Source: Pandoraea terrae (GTDB lineage: Bacteria > Pseudomonadota > Gammaproteobacteria > Burkholderiales > Burkholderiaceae). From it: a DNA stretch of 64,000 bases. The position numbers were made by a program, and so were the translations under genes. Positions 35,901 through 43,493 of the stretch are shown one piece after another. The notes under the pieces are model-generated. The model ran no database searches and was not told where the DNA came from. It saw only the letters and a list, made by a program, of their open reading frames with translations. Location of the stretch: assembly GCF_902459695.1 (NCBI RefSeq), contig NZ_CABPRZ010000003.1:62001-126000 (forward strand). The letters run 5' to 3'. How positions within the stretch are numbered: position 1 is the first letter of the stretch; each line of letters starts with the position of its first letter.

Positions 35901-38777
35901 AGTTGCCCGATCCAGCAGCGCAACACGGGGTTCGGCGTCGGGCCAGCTTACTGCGGGGAGCTGGTGATAACGGCCGCCAACGGCAAGAAGTCGGTCGATG
36001 CGGTTACGGTCACCATCGGTGGCAAGACGCCGATCTATATCAGTGGGGAAAATGCCGCGAACAACGCGATCCAGAGCGTGATCGACGACACGACCAACGT
36101 CACGCCGGGCGACATGATTGTCGTCGGTCCGGGCACGTACAACGAAATGCTGCTGATGTGGCGGCCGCTGCGCCTGCAAGGGGTCGGCGCGCCGTCGGTC
36201 ATCGTCAACGCCAATACCCACCCGTCCGGGAAACTGGACCCGTGGCGCAGGGAAGTCAACTGCCTGTTCGGCATCGCGCTGGACGGTGCCCCGATCACCG
36301 GCACCCATCCCTACGATCCGGCGAACCTCAACAGTTGTAAGCTGGGTTCCAGCATGGAGGGCAAGGTGGACGCGATTCCGTTCGAGCCCGTCTTCGGCTG
36401 GGACTCCAACGCCAACGGGAATCTCGCCGAACTCCTGATCGAGCCTTCGCTGATGGGTGCGTACGAAGGTGCCGGCATCACGGTGCTCGGCAAGGGCGTG
36501 ACCGCCGACCCGGTCTGCGTCGCCAACGGCACCTGCCCGCCGCTGACGAACAGCAGCACGGATTGCAACAACAATCCGAGCAACTTCCTGTGCAATCCGT
36601 CGCGCATCGATGCCATGTCCTTCTCCAACAGCTCTCAAGGCGGAGGCGGTATCTTCGTGCACGGCTACAACCACAACATCGAGATTGCCAACAACCGCGT
36701 CTTCGCCAACGCCGGCACGCTTACGGGCGGCATCACGATCGGCCAGGTCGAGGTCCCGGACGGGATCATTGGCGGGGCGGATGGCAACACCCAGCAGCCG
36801 TTCAACTTCAACATGAACGTGAATGTGCATAACAACGCGGTCACGTCGAACGCTTCCTATGGCGACGAAATCAATTCGTCCACGCCAGCTTCGGCCGGCG
36901 GTGTGACGTTCTGCTCGGGGGCCGACAACTACCACTTCAACTACAACTGGGTGTGCGGCAACATGAGCAGCGGTGACGGTGGCGGCATGGCGCACTTCGG
37001 GTTCAGCTATAACGGCGACATCTCGCACAACTGGGTGTTGTTCAATCAGAGCAACAACCCGACGCTGCCCACCTACGGCGGTGGCATCATTGCCCAAGGT
37101 GTGCCGCCGGACGCAACGTTCTGCGAAAACGCGTTGGCGGATACCGACTGCGCGCCCGAGTTGTCCGACGGCATCGGCCCTAACCTGACGATCGACAGTA
37201 ACCTGATCATCGGCAACACCGCGGAAAGCGGCAAGGGCGGCGGCCTGCGGCTGCAAGCTGTCAACGGCACTGATGTGCAACGCTACCCGACCACGCCGGC
37301 CGCATGGTACCAGGTCAAGGTGGTCAACAACATCATTGCCAACAACGTTGCCGGATGGGCAGGGGGAGGTGTGTCGCTGCAGGATGCGGTCGCGGTCAAC
37401 TTCATCAACAACACGGTGGTTTCCAACGATTCGACCGCTTCGGCTGGCGTGCTCTTCAACACTGCGGCGGCCTCCCAGGCCAACGTTCCGCCACCGACGA
37501 CCTGCGTCACGACCGGCTCGGAAACGGTCTGTACGCCGATCCCGACGCCGACGCCGAATACGTCGTATCCGTTGCCGGCCGGCCTCGAAACGGCGCCGCA
37601 CACGGCATTGTTCAGCGCCGTGTTCCCGACGACGGGCGTGACGTGCCCGACGGGCGGTCCAAGCTGCGCGAAGTACTCGAACCCGGTGCTGACCAACAAT
37701 ATCTTTTGGCAGAACCGTTCGTTCAGCATCCAGGTCGGAGGGCAAGGTGCCGGAATCCAGCAGAACATCGTGACGCTGCAACCCGCGTTGCCGAGCCAGA
37801 CGTCGACCGGCAGTTGCCCCTCGGGCGCCAACTACTGGGACATCGGCGTCTACAACGACAAGGGGCCGCGCGACCATAGCTCGGGATTGACGCTTAACCC
37901 GACCTTCTCGATCCTGACTGACACGACGGGCTACGCCGGGACCAACAAGGGTACCGCTCCGGGCGTCATCAGCCAGTATTGCAATGGCGCGCGCGTGCCG
38001 CCGGAAAATGGCGGCCTGGGTTACGCCGTGCCCCCGGGCATTGCGGATGCGGTGTTGCCGAATCCGATGTTCGCCTTGCAGCCGTCGGCAGTGCCGGACG
38101 AGGGTAACAACTGGATCAACATGTCCTATGGACCGCTCTCGTTGGTGAACGCTTCGATCGCGTCGGGCAGCCCGGGGTACAACGCGATGCTCGGCAACTA
38201 CTCGATCACGTCGAGCTCGGCCGCGTACAACGTAGGCACCGGGGCGGGTGCGCCGCCGGTCGACATCTTCGGGACGCAACGGCCTCAACCCCGGTTCGGG
38301 GGAAGCGGTATCGACATCGGCGCCGTCGAGGTCCCGGGCTTGTTGTCGGGCGGTGCGGGTCCTCTGCTCGCGAGCCTTACCGGTGGACCGGTCGGCACGA
38401 CCACTTCGGGTGGCCCGGCACTTGCGCCGTCGACGCAGCCGTTCGGGACTGTCACGCGCGGGACTACCGGGCCGGTTCACCTGTTCACGCTGACGAATTC
38501 CGGCAGCACGACAGTCTCCGGTATCGGGAACCCGACGACCACGCCGACCGGATCGGGTTTCGTTATCGTCCCTCAGCAGACGAACTGTGGCTCGGTCAAT
38601 CCGGTGAACACGGCGAACTCCCGGGTCACGAGCCTGGCGCCCGGCGCGAGTTGTGTGATCGCCGTGCAGTTCAATCCGCCCGCGACCGCTGGTGCAGGTT
38701 CCACGCAGAACGGAACGCTCAACATTACGGATTCGCCGGGCACGCAGACGAGCAGTCTGCAAGGGACGGCGCAATGA
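29904..38777 (+). CDS. Giant exported protein: cupredoxin, Ig-like, beta-helix and C-terminal anchor-type domains
   Basis: A 2957-residue protein with a signal peptide (LATGAAFAQ). Approximate domains: two cupredoxin-like domains at 33-215 and 215-500 (GTYLIESGTHPSIQGPMGLY; FSLIAEDGNLL); cadherin/Ig-like repeats at 510-715 (SLNPDGTFTYVPNPGTTTDT); SdrD-B-like folds near 930-970 (EDDSPLNGEVD, REPGLGGFEI) and 1190-1235; an IPT/TIG-like domain near 1950-1985; a right-handed beta-helix from 2043 to about 2625 (GDMIVVGPGTYNEMLLMW); a choice-of-anchor-Q-like end near 2770-2811 (GIDIGAVEV); and an ASPM/SPD-2/Hydin-like domain at 2843-2957. I find no His-X-His motif anywhere, so it should not bind the trinuclear cluster itself. 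ATG 29904 has AAGGGG upstream. Probably a scaffold or surface part of the oxidase. Confidence 0.8.
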   Translation: MRPIQFKATLCGLAKAGIAASMLVLATGAAFAQTVSLTAKSANAALPDGQLVPMWGYSCGAAASATCTALNPSAAALGNWSPVVITVAPGPLTISLTNNLPAGVPTSMVIVGQVGGGLGAAPSRAANPVHATQAATWPIAGNSNGATFTPPTQLPAGRVQSFGTEVATNGTTTLSWTSLKPGTYLIESGTHPSIQGPMGLYGVLVVTTAPTTTNPAGTAYTGVTYNADVPLLLSEIDAVQNAAVAKAVATVGFKETANVVLRDTVSAVTVNSAGTGYHVGDAVAFSGGVAAGDASVAAAATVASVDANGGITSINVTSGGSGYSSVPGATVTRSSGTGTNAVVTAVLVLGGDMCTGGAGACYPPAVNYDPRYYLINGVAFDRTNLVKSQFSAAAPAATGQVLLRFVNAGLRMHVPTVVGAQTGTPPVSGFSLIAEDGNLLPGIRKVQSEVFLAAGKTYDVMMNAPATGAPALPVFDRQLSLSTDNQRDGGMQAYISVNNGALPTTAAGLTAVANNDTYNLVPGNPLIVSDPAKGVIANDIGVYGVTLVQTPGSGPSAGTVSLNPDGTFTYVPNPGTTTDTFTYYANGNPAIHATVTLQPCTVISGCMSANPPTITNQSYTSTVASRMVLSPPGLLASANDPSGLKLTAALVGNATGGTVTVNPDGSFAASPTAAPAAGGTATVSFQYKAVNSQNTAAVNAQNTSSQMATATVTFVGGSGLNVVVKDAPTGLPINDYRWIIEEDRTFQIDPACQVNQTSTATRPAGCPPLPVPSVGTNFHTSYMPVVASGCWGTFACEAGQTVFDPASNSHLPAVCDIGNGKCRTDAAQQTPVNPGQVVLDPTKRYYLSILPGDAGNPFASGAGAPVTMNGTTRPFSIATDCGTYAVGAAKWLPGTGTCGHGLGGAPLAAGQKSVNVVLQQTPLPTATVSVYVFEDDSPLNGEVDVHGGVENFGDSREPGLGGFEIKMWDDYGSTGDATGQMSYDMFNMPLSNALQSKIDPATGLYACPISVKKDGLVGMIPTCPKYESDGKTLSPLVGQAVITNLMPGRYGIIATPAADRIGRGEEWLQTNTLDGQKAHDSFIRVGGPTYFQEFGPAGFHVAIGFANPKIINDRRTNAAKTGLCDVAGAACGNSITGRVTNLHYSRPPNENLYGSGSRDSLAFTQCYVSAGDPDGDDIAFTKCNQDGTFTLSNLPDGTIRVTVFDQWNDQIVDGLAKAVAVSGGQTVNLGDLPVLQWHTNLYTRTFIDLHGDGVSHPDDPGLALVPTNIRFRDGSYSNFNNTDLNGYAPFNEVFPLFNWYVVDPDPTRFKNTGTHVVYDAGGPTDGTGLPGAGTSTIAKFFANTVESSTAQLPAALRVPGAVYCGNADCTGYSIKNGPGSSAASPSTGRIDPPWVTSMGWQGFSGQNQFIEFGKTPFVAGENGGIRGEVAYASTRAFDDPTLTVHAKWLPNVPNVTVNLYQEGTAADGTTSLKLVDTTKTTSWDDWAQGFRSDGMPNMNCPGQENGTKDPFFFTLAGSKQWLNPNTAMPNNSQFKCYDGMHAFNQVQPAPFDGSYQFPSVTGRDPNTGKPTATNCKICTANPSKDGTVVLPAGKYVVEVIVPPGYELMKEEDKNILIGDNFIAPVTQQFGALTNIFIIPDQAAVNASQNPNNAQNPTTDLGSSPRREGDTGSVEQFWPCVGTLRIVPDYLSLFPGALEVAPFAGASRHLCDRKEVLLNDQMSVQTKFYIFSSTHVAAHFTGFMLDDFSAEFDPFSPQFGEKFAVPNVPVSLKDFTGNEMSRVYSDQWGIFNGLTYSTWEVNPPNPTGYAPNMMIACMNDPDKPDPANPGKTIRDPLYNPAYSQFCYEIPFMPGLTQYMDTPVVPVQAFASGYNPPDCAYPDATPAVSTVLGDLIPKNTKIAASGNGNGPWVSQPGHVLTINALGDQTVPNNAYSGPAATTPPFNQKFITRHYGFGTTKGTVTVNGFPATVNGWSDTQIQIQVPAIPPAGFPVPPGTKASSCPIQQRNTGFGVGPAYCGELVITAANGKKSVDAVTVTIGGKTPIYISGENAANNAIQSVIDDTTNVTPGDMIVVGPGTYNEMLLMWRPLRLQGVGAPSVIVNANTHPSGKLDPWRREVNCLFGIALDGAPITGTHPYDPANLNSCKLGSSMEGKVDAIPFEPVFGWDSNANGNLAELLIEPSLMGAYEGAGITVLGKGVTADPVCVANGTCPPLTNSSTDCNNNPSNFLCNPSRIDAMSFSNSSQGGGGIFVHGYNHNIEIANNRVFANAGTLTGGITIGQVEVPDGIIGGADGNTQQPFNFNMNVNVHNNAVTSNASYGDEINSSTPASAGGVTFCSGADNYHFNYNWVCGNMSSGDGGGMAHFGFSYNGDISHNWVLFNQSNNPTLPTYGGGIIAQGVPPDATFCENALADTDCAPELSDGIGPNLTIDSNLIIGNTAESGKGGGLRLQAVNGTDVQRYPTTPAAWYQVKVVNNIIANNVAGWAGGGVSLQDAVAVNFINNTVVSNDSTASAGVLFNTAAASQANVPPPTTCVTTGSETVCTPIPTPTPNTSYPLPAGLETAPHTALFSAVFPTTGVTCPTGGPSCAKYSNPVLTNNIFWQNRSFSIQVGGQGAGIQQNIVTLQPALPSQTSTGSCPSGANYWDIGVYNDKGPRDHSSGLTLNPTFSILTDTTGYAGTNKGTAPGVISQYCNGARVPPENGGLGYAVPPGIADAVLPNPMFALQPSAVPDEGNNWINMSYGPLSLVNASIASGSPGYNAMLGNYSITSSSAAYNVGTGAGAPPVDIFGTQRPQPRFGGSGIDIGAVEVPGLLSGGAGPLLASLTGGPVGTTTSGGPALAPSTQPFGTVTRGTTGPVHLFTLTNSGSTTVSGIGNPTTTPTGSGFVIVPQQTNCGSVNPVNTANSRVTSLAPGASCVIAVQFNPPATAGAGSTQNGTLNITDSPGTQTSSLQGTAQ

Positions 38778-38926
38778 GAGGCGGTACGTTTCGGGCTGCG
38801 GGTGGCGTGTGAAGTCACCCGTGAACCGGCGGCGAAGGTAAGGGGCGATGGGGCGGGCACGGCACGCGCCGTCGCCCGCCGAGCCCAAGCCGCTGCGCAA
38901 GCGGGTCAACGGGGGGAAGGTCGACC

Positions 38927-39418
38927 ATGTCGAATCAGATGTCGCAGTGGATAGCATTGACGGCGTTGTTCGCGCTCGGCGGGTGTGCCAGCATGGCGTC
39001 GGTGGACTCGGCGCGGGACACTGCACCGGCGTCGGCCAGCACTTCCCCCTACTACCCGGTGCAGCTGACTAGCGTCGCGATGGCGTACTACGACCTCTAT
39101 GGGGGCGTCGAACATCTACGTGTGCGCCGCACCGCATCGGGCAATCTGGTTCGCTTCAGTTTTCGCGTGACCGACCCCGTGGTGGCCAGCGCGCTGGGCG
39201 ACAAGCGGGCGACACCTTACCTGTACGGACAGCGCAGCCATGCGCTGTTGCAGGTCCCGGTCATGGACAAGATCGGCCCGCTGCGGCAGGCGGGCCCATT
39301 GATAGGCGGTAGAGAATATTGGGTGGTGTTTTCCAACAAAGGTGATTTCATCAGGGCCGGGGATCGCGTCAATGTGATCATCGGTTCCTTTCATATCGAC
39401 GGCTTGCTGGTCGAGTGA
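38927..39418 (+). CDS. Small lipoprotein, function unknown
   Basis: A 163-residue protein with a lipobox (LTALFALGGCAS). The mature part is probably beta-rich: YYPVQLTSVAMAYYDLYGGV, VRFSFRVTDPVVASALGDKR, YLYGQRSHALLQVPVMDKIG, REYWVVFSNKGDFIRAGDRV. I do not recognise a family. It lies 149 bp after the giant gene, and a ribosome site (GGGGGGAAGG) precedes the ATG. An outer-membrane partner of the secreted complex is plausible. A second in-frame ATG four codons on is an alternative start. Confidence 0.7.
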   Translation: MSNQMSQWIALTALFALGGCASMASVDSARDTAPASASTSPYYPVQLTSVAMAYYDLYGGVEHLRVRRTASGNLVRFSFRVTDPVVASALGDKRATPYLYGQRSHALLQVPVMDKIGPLRQAGPLIGGREYWVVFSNKGDFIRAGDRVNVIIGSFHIDGLLVE

Positions 39419-39464
39419 CCAGGCGAGCGCGTTCGATAAGGCATCAACCGGGGAGGATAGCGTG

Positions 39465-40250
39465 ATGAACCGAGTTCATTTTCTGGCATGGAGCCTCGCG
39501 GCACTGGGGGCATCGGTCACCATGGCGGCTACCGCCGCGCCGGCGGGCGGCCTGAGCGCGGCCCAGGTCATTGACAAGAATGTGGCGGCGCGCGGCGGGC
39601 TACAGGCCTGGCGGGGGGTCGACACCCTGGTCATGTCGGGCCAGCTCGATGCCGGCGGCAAGAAGGACGTGAAGCTGCCGTTCGTGATGACCATGAAGCG
39701 GCCGCACAAGAGCCGTTTCGAGCTTCGCTTCGAGGGGCAAACGGCGCTGCAGGTCTACGACGGACAGCAAGGCTGGAAGGTCAGGCCCTACCTCGGGCGC
39801 GATGAAGTCACCCCCTACACGCCTGCCGAGGCTCAATCGGCCGCCGCATCGGCGGAACTCGACGGGCCGCTCGTCGATTACGCCAGGAAGGGGACCAAGG
39901 TCGCGCTCGAAGGCACCGAATCGGTCGAGGGACACCGCGCCTACAAGCTCAAGCTGACCATGAAGGATGGTACGGAGCGACGCCTGTGGATCGACGCGAC
40001 GAGCTTTCTCGAACTGAAGATAGACGGTGAAGCGCGCAAGCTGGACGGCAGACCTCACAAGGTTGCCATTTACTATCGCAACTACAAGCCCGAGCATGGC
40101 CTGAGCGTGCCGCACGTCCTGGAGACCGTCGTCGAAGGCGTCAAACCGGCCAGGCGAATGACGATCGACCGTGTGGCGGTCAATCAGCCGATCGATGATG
40201 CCGCGTTCGCGAAACCGGCGTTGGCATCGGCCAAGGCGGCCGCCCACTAG
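39465..40250 (+). CDS. LolA-like periplasmic protein, copy 1
   Basis: A 261-residue exported protein (signal ending TAAPA) with the outer-membrane lipoprotein-sorting fold: LSAAQVIDKNVAARGGLQAW, MSGQLDAGGKK, VMTMKRPHKSRFELRFEGQT, QVYDGQQGWKVRPYLG and LWIDATSFLELKIDGEARKL. Such proteins bind acyl or other hydrophobic groups in a half-barrel. GGGAGG lies upstream; ATG 39465 or GTG 39462 are both possible starts. It is closely similar in layout to the next gene, so the two arose by duplication. Confidence 0.82.
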   Translation: MNRVHFLAWSLAALGASVTMAATAAPAGGLSAAQVIDKNVAARGGLQAWRGVDTLVMSGQLDAGGKKDVKLPFVMTMKRPHKSRFELRFEGQTALQVYDGQQGWKVRPYLGRDEVTPYTPAEAQSAAASAELDGPLVDYARKGTKVALEGTESVEGHRAYKLKLTMKDGTERRLWIDATSFLELKIDGEARKLDGRPHKVAIYYRNYKPEHGLSVPHVLETVVEGVKPARRMTIDRVAVNQPIDDAAFAKPALASAKAAAH

Positions 40251-40262
40251 GAGGAGCCCGCC

Positions 40263-41114
40263 ATGACGACGAGACGGATGGCGATCTGGGCGCTCGCGGC
40301 TTGCTTCTCACTGGTGGCGTGCGCGGACGAACAACGCGCACCGGCCGATCTGAGCGCGGCCCAGATCGTCGAGAAATACGTCCACGCGAGGGGAGGTGTG
40401 GACGCGTGGCGCAAAATCGAAACCATGGTGTGGTTCGGACACGTGGAGGGGTCGACCACGCCGGCGCGTTTTGTCCTTGCCCTGAAGCGCCCCAACAAGA
40501 CGCACTATGAGGTCTTCGCGTCCAACCGCATGGCCCTGCGCGTCTACGACGGGGCCCGCGGCTGGAAGCTGCACCCGGCGGTGCGCGGCACGAAGCCGGA
40601 GATGCAGCCTTACACGCCTGAGGAGCTGAAGTTCGCGCATGACGAACACGTCATTGACGGCCTGCTGATCGATTACGAGGCCAAGGGCGTCGCCATCGCG
40701 CTCGATGGTCTCGACGAGGTCGAGGGGAAAAAGGCCTACCGGCTCAACGTTACCCTGCCATCGGGCACCACGCGCCACGTATGGATCGACGCGCATTCGT
40801 TTCTGGAGGTCAAGGAGGACCGCGAGGTGCACAGCGTGCTCGGGCAGACGGCTACGGTCGTGGTGTACTACCGGGACTACCGGACGGTCGAGGGCTTGAA
40901 GATACCGTTCATGATCGAAAGCGGCGTTGTGACGGCCACGGCGACGAACAAACTCGTGATCGACAAGCTGACGCTCAATCAGCCATTGGAAGATCGGCTG
41001 TTCGAGAAGCCGGTCGTGCCCAGCGGCGCGTCGACATCGGCGGGAGTCGACACCTGGCCCGGCACCGGCAGCGTCGGCCTGCCAAATCGGGATCAGCCTC
41101 CGGCCAGCCGGTAG
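40263..41114 (+). CDS. LolA-like lipoprotein, copy 2
   Basis: A 283-residue paralogue of the preceding protein. The signal ends CFSLVACAD, a lipobox, so unlike copy 1 it is probably membrane-anchored. Shared landmarks: LSAAQIVEKYVHARGGVDAW, ALKRPNKTHYEVFASNRMAL, RVYDGARGWKLHPAVRG, IDGLLIDYEAKGVAIALDGL and VWIDAHSFLEVKEDREVHSV. The C-terminal 30 residues are Ser/Pro/Gly-rich. The gap to copy 1 is 12 bp. A soluble and a tethered version side by side suggests a relay, perhaps for the lipoproteins or other hydrophobic parts of this system. Confidence 0.82.
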   Translation: MTTRRMAIWALAACFSLVACADEQRAPADLSAAQIVEKYVHARGGVDAWRKIETMVWFGHVEGSTTPARFVLALKRPNKTHYEVFASNRMALRVYDGARGWKLHPAVRGTKPEMQPYTPEELKFAHDEHVIDGLLIDYEAKGVAIALDGLDEVEGKKAYRLNVTLPSGTTRHVWIDAHSFLEVKEDREVHSVLGQTATVVVYYRDYRTVEGLKIPFMIESGVVTATATNKLVIDKLTLNQPLEDRLFEKPVVPSGASTSAGVDTWPGTGSVGLPNRDQPPASR

Positions 41115-41127
41115 ATGGCCGATCATC

Positions 41128-42792
41128 ATGCTGCCAAGGCGACCCATACAGAATGCTTTTGCCGATGCGCGACGGCGCGTCGTGCGCGCGCTGGCGGCAG
41201 TCTTCGTCGGGGGCGCGCTCACGTTCGTCGTGGGCCACGCCTGCGCGGGTGAACCGGTGGATGCCGGTGAAACGATTTTCCGCCGCGGCATACTCGGTTC
41301 GGGGGAACTGCTCGAGGCAGGCCGCGAAGGCGGCCTGCGCATGGAGGGCGCGGCTGCGGCCTGCATCAACTGCCACCGGCGCAGCGGGCTTGGCGCCAAG
41401 TCGGGCCAGACCTCGATTCCACCGATCGCCGGCAGGTATCTCTACCACCCTCGCGCCCAAAGCCGCGAAGACCTCGACCTGCCTTACGTCGAAAGTGTCC
41501 GTTTCGATCGCGATCCATACACCGACGCCACCATCGCCCGTGCGATTCGCGACGGCGTCGACTCGCAAGGCAGGCCGCTCAGCTATCTGATGCCGCGCTT
41601 CGCGTTGAATGATGCCGACATGGCGGCGCTGATCGCTTACCTCAAGCGCCTTGATGTGCGCAGGGCGCCAGGGGTTACCGACACCGAACTGCACTTCGCC
41701 ACCATCATCACGCCGGAAGCCGACCCCGTGAAGCGGCGCGGCATGCTCGATGTGCTGGAGCACTACTTCGCCGACAAGAACGCATTTCCGCTTGGCGCCA
41801 CGCCCGCGCTTCGCACCTCGCGAAAAATGATGTTCATGGTCAATCGCCGCTGGAAGTTGCACGTCTGGGAGTTGACCGGCCCGGAGGCGACCTGGCAGGA
41901 CCAGCTGGCCCGGTATATGGCGGCGGAGCCGGTCTTCGCGGTGGTGTCGGGGCTCGGCGGCACGCACTGGGCGCCGGTCCACGCATTCTGCGAGCAGGCG
42001 AAAGTGCCTTGCCTGTTTCCAAATGTCGAGGTGCCCGTCGCTGACGATGGTGCGTTCTATCCCCTTTACTACTCGAAGGGCGTGGTGCTCGAGGCGCAAC
42101 TGATGGCGACACGAATCCTTGGCGCGCACAGCGGCAAGGTGCCCGGGACGGTGTGGCAGGTCTACCGCGCGGGCGACAGCGGCGAGGCGGGCGCGAAGGC
42201 GTTCGCCGCCGCCCTGAAGGGGCATGGCGTCACGGTCTCCAGCCGCGCACTCGCGCCGGGCGAGCACGCCGCCCGGGCGCTGCGCGGCATCTCTCGCGCG
42301 GACACGCTCATTCTGTGGCTGCGCCCGGGCGATGTCGCGGCGCTCGGCACGGCGCCGCCCGCGCAGAACGTGTACATGTCGGGCCTGCTGGGAGGGCTCG
42401 AGCACACGCCTTTGCCGCCGGGCTGGCGCGGTGTGACGGAGATTGCGTATCCGTTCGACCTCCCCGAGCGTCGGCGCGTGCGGGTCGACTACGCGCTTGG
42501 CTGGTTCGCAATCCGACGCATTCCCGTGGTGAATGAACAGGTGCAGGCGGACACGTTCCTTGCCTGCGGACTGCTCGCCGAGACGCTGAGCCACATGACC
42601 GATACCTTTGTCCGCGACTATCTGGTCGAGCGCGCCGAGGACATGATCGAGCGTCGCATCATCACCGGCTACTATCCGCGGCTGACGCTCGCGCCAGGCG
42701 AGCGATTCGCTTCGAAGGGCGGCTACCTTGTCCGTTTCGCCGATCGCGAGGGTACACAGCTCGTGCCCGACGGCGATTGGATCGTGCCATAG
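41128..42792 (+). CDS. Cytochrome c fused to a periplasmic-binding-protein-like domain
   Basis: A 554-residue exported protein. After the signal (GALTFVVGHACAG) comes a monohaem class I cytochrome domain with CINCH (C79-H83) and a likely axial Met155 in LSYLMPRFALND. From about residue 185 it becomes a type I periplasmic-binding-like domain: LHFATIITPEADPVKRRGML, VFAVVSGLGGTHWAPVHAFC, QAKVPCLFPNVEVPV, LEAQLMATRILGAHSGKVPG. A short beta tail contains YYPRLTLAPGERFASKGGYL. It would couple electron transfer to ligand binding or act as a haem protein with a large docking domain. It sits 13 bp after the LolA-like pair and 17 bp before the copper chaperone. Confidence 0.83.
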   Translation: MLPRRPIQNAFADARRRVVRALAAVFVGGALTFVVGHACAGEPVDAGETIFRRGILGSGELLEAGREGGLRMEGAAAACINCHRRSGLGAKSGQTSIPPIAGRYLYHPRAQSREDLDLPYVESVRFDRDPYTDATIARAIRDGVDSQGRPLSYLMPRFALNDADMAALIAYLKRLDVRRAPGVTDTELHFATIITPEADPVKRRGMLDVLEHYFADKNAFPLGATPALRTSRKMMFMVNRRWKLHVWELTGPEATWQDQLARYMAAEPVFAVVSGLGGTHWAPVHAFCEQAKVPCLFPNVEVPVADDGAFYPLYYSKGVVLEAQLMATRILGAHSGKVPGTVWQVYRAGDSGEAGAKAFAAALKGHGVTVSSRALAPGEHAARALRGISRADTLILWLRPGDVAALGTAPPAQNVYMSGLLGGLEHTPLPPGWRGVTEIAYPFDLPERRRVRVDYALGWFAIRRIPVVNEQVQADTFLACGLLAETLSHMTDTFVRDYLVERAEDMIERRIITGYYPRLTLAPGERFASKGGYLVRFADREGTQLVPDGDWIVP

Positions 42793-42809
42793 TGCAAGAG
42801 GAGATTCCA

Positions 42810-43433
42810 ATGAGAGTGCCAACATACCTATTGGGTAGCGCCCTGGCGCTTGCCACCGTGGCCACGATTGTAGTCGTTGACCCGCTTGCACAGGCCCATG
42901 AGGGGGCCGATCCGCACGCCCAGCATCATATGATGCAGGGCACGATGACATCCACCATGGACTACACGTTGCCCGCGGTGAATCTGGTGCGCGATGATGG
43001 CCGGACCGTCTCGCTGAAAGACGCACTGGACGATGGACGCCCGGTATTCCTGACTTTCATCTACACCGCATGTACGTCGATTTGTCCCGTGATCAGTCAC
43101 ACGCTCTCCCAACTGCAGGACGAGCTCGGTGCGAACCGGGACAAGGTGCACATTGTCTCGATCTCGATCGACCCGGAGAACGACACGCCGTCAGTGCTGC
43201 GAGCGTATGCGAAGAAATACGGTGCGGGCCCCGAATGGCAACACTACACGGGGAGTGTCGCTGCGAGCGTGGCGACGCAGAAGGCCTTCAACGTGTTTCG
43301 CGAGGACAAGATGGACCATAGTCCGGTGGTCCTGGTCCGCTCTGCGCCCGGCAAGCCTTGGCTGAGGATCGATGGGTTTGCAACCGCGGAGGACCTGTTG
43401 CACGCGTATCACGATCTTGTCGCGTCCAACTGA
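42810..43433 (+). CDS. SCO1/SenC-family copper chaperone
   Basis: Thioredoxin-fold copper delivery protein of 207 residues, exported or membrane-anchored by a hydrophobic N-terminus. Copper ligands are the CxxxC pair C88 and C92 (FIYTACTSICPVISHTL) and the conserved His in KMDHSPVVLV. A His/Met-rich stretch after the signal (HAQHHMMQGTMTSTM) could also bind copper. The ATG at 42810 follows GAGGAGA; a longer reading from 42777 overlaps the preceding gene. As the last gene of the 27 kb run it probably loads copper into the two oxidase subunits; a copy near oxidase genes rather than cyo supports this. Confidence 0.9.
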   Translation: MRVPTYLLGSALALATVATIVVVDPLAQAHEGADPHAQHHMMQGTMTSTMDYTLPAVNLVRDDGRTVSLKDALDDGRPVFLTFIYTACTSICPVISHTLSQLQDELGANRDKVHIVSISIDPENDTPSVLRAYAKKYGAGPEWQHYTGSVAASVATQKAFNVFREDKMDHSPVVLVRSAPGKPWLRIDGFATAEDLLHAYHDLVASN

Positions 43434-43493
43434 ACGCGGCGGGCAGATGACTGATTCATCTGCCCGTTCTACTCGGGCGCCGGTCCGAATCGC

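Noticed and set aside
26664-38777. The three oxidase-related genes as one gene broken by frameshifts
   Set aside because: Each has its own signal peptide and ribosome site, the gaps are 10 and 17 bp with proper stops, and the copper motifs are complementary rather than disrupted.
38778-38926. A sigma-54-like GGCACG element before the lipoprotein gene
   Set aside because: The -12 block is GCGCC rather than TTGC; in this GC-rich stretch it is likely chance.
34059-39026. A 1655-codon open frame on the minus strand, antisense to the giant gene, and similar long antisense frames (for example 18465-20132 and 40975-43026)
   Set aside because: They are Arg/His/Ala-rich, lack signal peptides, domains and ribosome sites, and mirror the codon structure of real genes on the other strand, as happens in GC-rich DNA.
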